Assembly (NCBI GenBank): GCA_030144725.1
Contig: JASKMD010000008.1
Coordinates: forward strand, 1,840,343 to 1,904,342
Origin: Haematococcus lacustris
Taxonomy: Eukaryota; Chlorophyta; Chlorophyceae; Chlamydomonadales; Haematococcaceae
Length of the DNA: 64,000 bases
Direction of reading: 5' to 3'
The notes below the pieces were generated by a model, which made no database searches, had not been told where the DNA came from, and was given only the letters and a program-made list of their open reading frames with translations. Below, piece after piece: positions 14,001 to 23,000 of the stretch. The first letter of the stretch is position 1; each line of letters starts with the position of its first letter. The position numbers and the translations under genes were made by a program.

Positions 14001-17000
14001 CCGCCCGCCCCCCTGTCGCCCTCCATTTCACTTGCCCATCGCTCCATGTGCTCAGGTTGGGCAGCGGGTTACAGGGGCGTGGGGCTGCATGCTGCCTGTC
14101 TGCCTGTACGCCCGCCCGTCACCCACCACTCGTGCTTCCGTGCGGCCTCCATTTCACCTGGCCGCCCCTCCGCTCACGCCACTCTCTGCCTCCCTTGCGG
14201 GTCCACGGCTGTCGCAGATGTCGAGGATGGTGTGGGGGGCTACCCAGCTGCAGGCCCAGCTGCGTGGCCTGGTCAGCCTGTGCCGGCTGGGCCTAGGAGG
14301 GTCACGCACACCAGAGTGGGTTCAGGGAGGGAGCCGACCTTGGGGCTGTGAAGGCTACAGGCCGGCTGGGGGAGGGGAGGGGAGGGGAGGGAGTGCAGTC
14401 AGGGTCCAGGTAGGGCTGCAGCAGGGTGGTCTGGCGAGGGCTTTGACTGCTCGGCTTTGCTTGCCTGTTTGTGCAGCTAGCAGCTAGGGCTAGGGGTGAG
14501 GGGTGAGGGGTGAGGGGTGAGGGGTGAGGGGTGAGGGGTGAGGGGTGAGGGGTGAGGGGTGAGGGGTGAGGGGTGAGGGGTGAGGGGTGAGGGGTGAGGG
14601 GTGTCCAGCTGAGCTGGAGCTGAGGGGGTGCAGGTGCAGCCGCCCTGGCACCTCCATGGCGGGGTGGGGCAGCAGGTGAGGCGCCTGGTGAGTCTCAGGC
14701 CAGTGGGGCAGGGCTGGGTGGGCGGTGGGGCAGTGTGGTACGGGGTCCGCGCCCCCCTCTGTAGCAGCCTTGCAACCTGACGGCGCTGAAGTTCACAGCT
14801 GACGCAGAGAGACAGCAGTCAGAGGGGGCTGGGCTGGGCTAGGCTGGGCTGGGTGGGTGGTGTGGGGTGGGTGGGGTGGTGGCATGGAAGGCAGGGTGCT
14901 GTGTTGTGCTGTGCAGCACTGCCGCATCAGCTTCCCACCACCTCTGTACCTAGCTGCCCAGCAAGGTTAAGGCTAGGGTTCAGGTAGTGCTAGGGTTAGG
15001 GTCAAGGTCAAGACAGATGTAGGCCTAGCATAACCCTAACCCTAACCCTAAACCCTAATGCGTTAATCCTAATCCTTACCCTAACTCCTAAAGCGTAAAC
15101 CCTAAGCCTTTCCCTAACCCTAGCCCCAGCCCCCCTCGTGCTGCTGCCCAGGCGTGTCGCGTACCTCGTGAACATGGTGCTCCCAGGCGCCCCTGCCACC
15201 CCTACCCCGCCTCAAGACGTAGCCGGCCGCTCCTGCCTGGGTGCACCCGTCACCCCCGCCACCCTACAGCTGCTGCTTCACTGCTGCCTGCTGCTGCGCG
15301 AGCGGCGACCCCACGCTGACCGCCTCGACAGCCGTGGAGCTGTGCAAGGATCGGGTTTGACAACCGCGGGAGGGGGTGGTGGATGCGTCCGTGCAGGGAG
15401 CGTCGGGCAGAGCGGCACAGGGGGGGAGTACGGGTTGGACATCATCAGTGACGAGGGCGTGTTGTCCCTCGTGCAGTGTCTGGTCCACGAGCAGACGGCT
15501 GGCGCGCCGGAACTCATCCTCGATGAAGCAAGCCAACAGCGCGCGAGGAAGGAGGAAGCAGGAAAGGGTGAAACCGACTTAGCGGCATGGGGAAGTGTGA
15601 GGAGGTCGCTGTTGGGCGAGTGGGGACGGGGTGTTCGGCGCGCACGCCCTGTTGTCGACCAGGCTGCCGATTTGATACTCAACATTCGCCTCCTGGCGAT
15701 GCTGGTCAAGCAAGCTGTGCCCGACGCCGTACCAGGTTGCCCTCAAACTGGAGAGGATGGCGGCGATGCGAAGGCAAGCAGGAGTAGCGCGGGTACGGTC
15801 CACGCGGCCCACAGCTCATTTGAATCCGAGCCGCGTCAGACTCTGTTGCAGGCAGCGCGCTACCTCGCTCCAGCGCTGGTCACTGCCGCTGGCAGTCCTC
15901 ACGCACTGGCGAAGCGCTTGCTCGAGTCCGACCTTGCCCAGCTGTCGTCGTTCTTGGTTCGCGAGCTTCCTTCCACCGCACCGCACCCTACAACCGCTCC
16001 CCCACTAGCTGTCACGCAGCTGGCTCGGGCATGCTTGCGAGACGCGGAGGTGTGTCGCGAAGCAGGGGCCGCGCTGGTGGGATGCTGCGAAGAAATGCTG
16101 CCACGGCTGCCAGTGGCTGATGCCCGGCTGCTGCTCCGGGCAGTTGTCATGCATCACAGCTTGGAGGCAGGACAGCTGGGGCTTGCATGCGGCCAGCGAC
16201 GGGGGCCAGGTCAGGGGCAGGGCCAGCCGGTCTCCCCTGGGGCAGATGCCGGGGAGGGGGCCAGGTGCCAGGCAGCTACCGTGAGCCGGGTGCTGGACCG
16301 GCACAGCTGGCTGCTGGAGGTGAGGAGCAGGCCCACCCTGGACACTGAGTTTCCCCGAGCCCCCCACTGCCTCCCCCCTGCCGCCCCCCCTCCCCCTGCT
16401 GCCTTGCGTCCCACGCTGCTGCTTCCCCTGCCCCTCTCCCCTGCCCCTCTCCCCTGTCCCGCTACCATCCTGGCCGCCACGAGTCCTGCTGCCCCCCCCT
16501 CTCCCCTGCCCCTGACCACTGTGCACCTACCCTTGCCTGCCTCCCCCTGCTGCTGCCCCCCCCTGCTGCCCCCCCTCCCCCCCCTGCTGCTGCAGCCCTG
16601 CCTGCACCTCCTGCCAGACGCGAGCCTCCTGGTGCTGATCAGCAGCCAGCTGCGGCCCCCTCCCCCCAGCAGCTCACAGGGCCCTGTGGGCGCTCCCCCC
16701 CCCCTCCTCCCCCCCTCCTCCCCTGCCGCCCCCTCCCCCTCCCCCTCCCCCTCCTAGCTTCCAGCCAGCTCCACCAGCTGAGGGCAGGAGGGCAGCCAAG
16801 ACCTGCACCCCAGCTGCTCCCACGCCCCCCTCTCTCCTCAGCGAGGCCTCACCAGGGCCTAGCCAGGCGCCAAGGGGGGGGGCACCCCACACAGGCCCGG
16901 CCTGCCCCAGTGAACCCCGGACGGCCCTGGCCCCCTTCCCCCCAGCTGCCGCAGGCTCAGAGGGGGCGGGGGGGCGGCGGGCCTGCCTGCTGCCTGCCCT

Positions 17001-20000
17001 GCAGGAGGTCTGTCACCGCGTGGAGTGCTGCCGGCACCCAGCTCAGCTGCAGCCCTGGCTGGAGGGAGCTGAGGCGCTGCGCTTAGACATGCAGGACACC
17101 CACCCCCCAACCCCCCACCCCACCCCACCCCAACACCAGGACCTGCCCCTCACCCCCCTCCCCTTCCCTCTCCACTCTGCTGTGTCAGCCGCCCTGACCA
17201 AAGTCCTGGAAGCGGCTGAGCGAAGAGGGGGGGAGCTGCTGGCGGCTGCAGTGACCGCCCCCCCCGCCTGGCCCCCCCTCCCTGACCTGCCTTCCCCAGG
17301 CGCCAGTGGCCCCCCCCCTGCCCCTGTGGGGCCCATGGCCGCTGCCTGCCTGACGTCATCAGACCTGCCGCTCCTGCTGGCCATGCTGGGGGCGGGGCAG
17401 CGGCCGCTGGCAGGGGGGCTGCTGCCTAGTGTGCAGCGCATGACCCGCTGGCTGCATGGGGCCAGGGGCCTGGGGGCCAACCCCGGTGCCAGCAGCTCAA
17501 AGCAGCCGGGGGGAGGGGGGCCGGAGGCAGGGGGGGCTGGGGCACCCAGGTCAGGCATGGGGGGTGGGCAGGAGGAGATCGGGAGGGGAGGCGAGGCTGG
17601 GGGAAGGGGAGGGCAGGAGGGGCTGCCTGAGGTGTTGCTGGGTGTTGGCCTGCAGGGTCCGCTTGCAGCTGCTGGGGCTGCCCTGGCACTGCTGCAGCGG
17701 GCAAAGCGGGCCACCGCAGCCCTGGCAGCAGCAGCAGCAGGCAGGGGGGGCTTGGAGGCAGGTGACAACTGCAGCGGCCAGGGCCAGCGTGTCTCATCAC
17801 CAGCACCATCCTCCTCCTCCTGCCCTCCCCCCACGCCCTCCCCGCCCCCCTCTTCTACTGATGCCGCCCTCTCTCCCCCCTCCTCTCATTCCCCCCCTGA
17901 CCAGGGCCGTGCTGCTGCTGCTGCCTCTCCCCCCTACACTCCTGACCAGGGCACCTTGACCCTGGCGCCCACTCCCTCTACCCTGCAGCCGCTGCTGCTG
18001 CGCCTGCTGCTCCTCAGCACCAGCAGGCTGCAGCAAGGGGTGGGCCGGATGCTGGCAGGACAACAACCTGCTCAGCTGCCGGACACACAGCTGCTGGTGC
18101 AGGTGAGGAGGCCGGGACACACCCCTGCCCCTGCCCCTGCCCCTGCCCCTGCCCCTGCCCCTGCCCCTGCCCCTGCCCCTGCCCCTGCCCCTGCCCCTGC
18201 CCCTGCCCCTGCCCCTGCCCCTGCCCCTGCCCCTGCCCCTGCCCCTGCCCCTGCCCCTGCCCCTGACCCTGACCCTGACCCTGACCCTGACCCTGACCCT
18301 GACCCTGACCCTGACCCTGACCCTGACCCTGACCCTGACCCTGACCCTGACCCTGACCCTGACCCTGACCCTGACCCTGACCCTGACCCTGACCCTGACC
18401 CTGACCCTGACCCTGACCCTGACCCTGACCCTGACCCTGACCCTGACCCTGACCCTGACCCTGACCCTGACCCTGACCCTGACCCTGACCCAGCCCCTGA
18501 CCCCTGACCCCTGCGTCACTTCAGGTCATCCAAGCTGCCAGCGACAGCCTGGCGGCAGAGACCTCTCCCCCTCACACCCAGCCAGGCTGCCCCCCCACCT
18601 CCCCGTGTCCTGCCCTGGCCCCCAGCTGCCGCCAGCTGCTGCAGTCAGGGGCGGACCTGCTGGCCTGCAGCCTGGCGGTGCGTCAGCCCCTGCTGGATGC
18701 ATCGCTGAAGAAATACCCCCTGGCAATGCCACTTAGCCTGAACGCCCTGAGGCTGGACATCAGCAGCCTGGCGCAGGTGAGGTGGGGGCAGGGGGCAGGG
18801 GGCAGGGGGCAGGGGGCAGGGGGCAGGGGGCAGGGGGCAGGGGGCAGGGGGCAGGGGGCAGGGGGCAGGGGGCAGGGGGCAGGGGGCAGGGGGCAGGGGG
18901 CAGGGGGCTGCTGGTGTGGGTTGGTCGCCCCCCTCTGCTGCAGCTGGTCTAGCAGGCTGACCCTTGACTCAGGTCAGGTCGGGTCGGGTCGGGTCGGGTC
19001 GGGTCGGGTCGGGTCGGGTCGGGTCGGGTCGGGTCGGGTCGGGTCGGGGCGGGGCGGGGCGGGGCGGGGCGGGGCGGGGCGGGGCGGGGCGGGGCGGGGC
19101 GGGGCGGGGCGGGGCGGGGCGGGGCGGGGCGGGGCGGGGCGGGGCGGGGCGGGGCGGGGCGGGGCGGGGCGGGGCGGGGCGGGGCGGGGCTCAGGCCAGG
19201 TGAGTTGCTTGCGTGCTGTCAGGGCTGCCCTGCGCAGTGCGCTGCCCCAGTCTGCTCTGCCCAGCCCCAGAGGCAGGCAGGCCATGTGGGCCAAACGGCG
19301 CAGATCAGGGTACAGTCGTGAAGGGGTGTGGGGGAGCAGGCAGGCGCATGGGAGAGGCGCATGGTAGAGGTGCTGGGTGGGGTCCCGGACCTAACCCTGG
19401 TGGGCCTTGCCAGGGGGCGGAGCAGCTTGCCCCTGCCCTTGCCTCTGCCCCTGCCCACTGCGGCTTGGATCAGGGGCCTCACCCACCCAGGGGGGGAGCA
19501 GCAGCTGGGCCGGTCTGCCCTGCCCTGGGCGCTGCTTGATGCTGCCTGGCCTGCCTGCCCTGCCTGGTCCAGGCGCTGCACTGCTTTGCCCGCCATGACC
19601 TGGTGCCAGTGGAGGTGGTGGAGATGGCGTGTGTGCAGGTGGGGGTTAGGGCTGGACTGTGCATGAGCGGGGGAGACGGGGAGGGGCTGGGGGTGCTGGG
19701 TGGGGGGGGAGAGGGGCAAGGTGTGGTTAAGCCAGCCAGGCCCCTTCCTGCCCACCCAGCAGCTGGTCAGGCTCATACCCCAACTGCTGGGGTGTAGCAG
19801 GCAGGTCGGCTGCAGTTGGAGGATGCGTGCAGGCGAGTGTGTAGAGGTGCAGGAGGAGGGGGCAGTGCCTGTGGGCTGGGGGATGGGTGCGGCCCAGTCC
19901 ACACGCTGCCCCACTGCCCCGCCTTGGCCCCCCCCCCTCCACCGCCTCCGCAGCCCTGCCTTGCTCCCCCCTGACTCACCCCTGACTCACTCATGGTGCT

Positions 20001-23000
20001 GAGGGCCTGAGCTGTGGGGCTGCCAGCAGTGGGTTCAGCCAAGAGGGGAGGGTGGTTGCTTAGTCGGTTAGTTGGTGGTGGAAAGGCTGGTTGGCAGGGA
20101 GAGAAAGGTTGGTGGGTGTGAGTGTGAAGGTGGTTTGAGGGTGGGGTGCTGCAGTGCATGGGGTGGTGTGCCTAGCCCTGCCCCAAGGCCTCCGCTGACC
20201 AAGGCGCCTCCCTTTTCCACTGCCCTCCCCCCTCCCCTCCTGCCCTCCCCCCTCCCTCGCCTCACTGCCTCCCCCCCTGCTGCAGCTAGCCGCTGCAAAC
20301 AACGACCTGCTGCTGCACTCCCCCCAGCTGCCACCCCGCCTGGTGGCCCTGCTGCCCGGCCTGCATCCCCCACCGCCTGCGGGGCCGCCAGAGGGCTCCA
20401 CCCTGAGCTGCCTTGCCGACCAAGTCGACTGGGTTGGCCCCCAGCCCCCAGCACTACCCACTGCTGACTCCCCCGGGGGGGGTCCTGGGCCAGGCCAGGG
20501 GCCAGCAAGGGCAGGGTCAGGGTCAGGGTCAGGGGCAGGGGCAGGGGCAGGGGCAGGGCTGGCCGCAGGGGGGGAAGCAGTAGGGAGAGGTGCAGCAGGG
20601 GCCGGGACAGGGGCAGGGCAGGCATCAGGCAGCGGCCCGCTGCAGGTACCCAGCTTGAACCAGCAGCTTCAGGCCAGCTCCTGGGCAGTGTGGGACGAGC
20701 CGCTTGAGGGGCTGCAGGTTTCCCCCTGCACTGCCTCAGGAGGGGGCGCCCCCCTGAGCCGTGCCTGGCGCAAGGACTGCTGGGGCCTACCCCCCGGCTA
20801 CAATGGCATGCCCCCCCCCTGGCTGCCTTGGGACATCATGACTGAGGTGGGGGGCTGGGGGGGCAGCAGCTGGGGGGCAGGAGGAAAGTGGCAAGCACCG
20901 CCCCCACTCCTCACTCGACAACCAAGGTATGCCGTAGACACCACTCAGACCTCACATGTGTTCGCAGCTCCGTCATGGATGCCACCCGCCCACCCACCCG
21001 CCCGCCCACCCACCCGCCCGCCCGCCCGCCCGCCCGCCCGCCCGCCCGCCCGCCCGCCCGCCCGCCCGCCCGCCCGCCCGCACTCTGCCCTGCATCCTGC
21101 CTTGCCCACAGTTCCTGGACGCCCTTCACGCCCTGTGCTACTCCAGCTACACTACCCAGCTTACCTGGGAGTACGCCTGCGAGCGCTACGTGCACCAACG
21201 CTTCCCCGGACGGGCCCAGCCCCCCTCCTCCCCCACCCCCCTCGCCCGCTCCTCCCCCCCCTTCACCCAGCGTCGGGCCAACCAGCTACGCCTCCTGCGC
21301 TGGCTGCACATGCACTTCCCCCCCCACCTGCCCCCGGCAACCTGGCTGGTGGCCAGTGCGGTGCGGGGGGCGCTGGGGGGGGGGGCGCCGCCCCCATGGC
21401 CCGGCCACCACTGGCTGGCCGTGGGGGGCAGAGCCCGGGGGCCGGGGTCAAGGCGGCCGGCCTCGCCCTGGCTGGTGGGCAAGGAGCTGCGCTGGGCCAT
21501 GCTGTACCATGTCTTTCCCAGGTGCAGGGGGGGGGGGGTGAGGGAGGGGGAGAAGGGGAGGGTGGTACATGTGGAGGAGGGGAGAGCATGGGGGGGCGCA
21601 TGGGGGAGCGCATGGGGGAGAGGGGAAATGGTAGGCTCTTAAGTTGGGAGGAGGTCAGTGCGTGGGCTTCAGGGACGGCAACAAACAACTGGCATCAGGT
21701 GCCCCTGGCCTGCATCCTTGCTGCCCCTGTCAGCCATTCCGGTGCGGCTGTGGCTGTGCTGTGGCTGTGCTGTGGCTGTGCTGTGGCTGTGCTGTGGCTG
21801 TGCTGTGGTGGCAGTGACGCGCCCGACAGCGTGGCGGCAGTGGATGATGGCGTGCTGCTGGCAGCCTGCCTGTGTGTGCCGGTGCTGCAGCGGACTGACA
21901 TTGACAGGTGCGGGGCTTCCCGGGCTGTATCTTGGGTTCGATGCTCAGATTTCAGATCACGGATCACACATCACAGATCAATGCAGGGGGTGACAGGGGC
22001 GGAAGGGGGGAAGCAGTAACTGTCACGAGCAGGGGTTAGTCGGCGGTGCTGGTGGGCAGGGGGGGTGGCAAGGAGGTTGAGGGCTTGTGCTGTTTGCCAG
22101 TCCTGGGTGCTGCTCTGTGTGGTGTGTGGTGATGCCGCTGGAGTGGCTCCCCTCCGCCAGTGTAGCGTGCAGCAGCGAGCGGAGCAGCCAAAGGGACAGG
22201 GTCAGATTGAGAGCATGCAACCATGTGAGGTGATCAGGGTGAAGGGCTGATACAGGACCAGGTACGAGGTATGATAACAAGAGCTGCCTCATTATGTTGG
22301 CCGCAGCGGCAGCAGCAGGTGCGGGAGGTTAGGGTGAGATGGAGGAGGAGGAGGGGTTCAGGAGCAGGAGGAGGAGGGGTGTTGCTGCAGGAGGTGGTGA
22401 GGGGTGTGGTGCTGAGGGGCGTGAGAGTGAGGGGAGTGAGAGTGAGGGGAGTGAGAGTTAGGGGTGTGGGGGTTGTCCTGGCTGCAGGCAGGCGTGGCAC
22501 AAGGACATGCTGCTGAAGGGTGTATTGATGGAGGCCAGGCGGAGGGTGGAGCAGCAGCCGCAAGGCCTGGCCTGCAGTCTGGGTCCCCAGGGGCTGCTGC
22601 TGCTGGCGCTGTGCCTAGAACAGGTGGGGAGGCTGGGCCAGGGCCAGGGGCAGGCGGCTGGGGGGCTGGCCAGGGCTGGGACAAGGGCTGCCTGTCAGGC
22701 CGTGAGGCTAGAGCTCAGGACGGTGATCTGGCTCCTGATGCCAGCGAGGGGTCAGGGGCAGGCCAGCCAGCAGCCAGTCAGCTCAGGGTGTGCTAGCAGG
22801 GGGCACAGGGGGGTGGGGCCAGGGGCCAGGGGCTTGGGCCAACAGAGCGCTTGCATGAAACCGGTCAAGGTTCCTGTTTACCTGGGTCCCTGTTTTGATG
22901 TTGATTTCGGTTGGTTTCGGTTGGTGTGGAAGCCGGCAGCCTGGTCTGGGTGTCGAGGCCAGCCATGCTGTGCTCGCTCCTGGGCGTTGTCCTGTTGGGC

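Noticed and set aside
13900..14590. Regularly spaced repeats as a CRISPR array
   Set aside because: The units are contiguous tandem repeats without unique spacers, in a eukaryotic intron.
17797..18519. Long Arg-Val/Arg-Gly frame on minus and Pro-Ala/Pro-Asp frame on plus
   Set aside because: Readings of the CCCTGC/CCCTGA hexamer array. The plus exon clearly ends at the donor at 18103.
20911..21198. Gly-Gly-Arg-Ala repeat frame on minus
   Set aside because: Reading of the CCCG array in an intron of the plus-strand gene.
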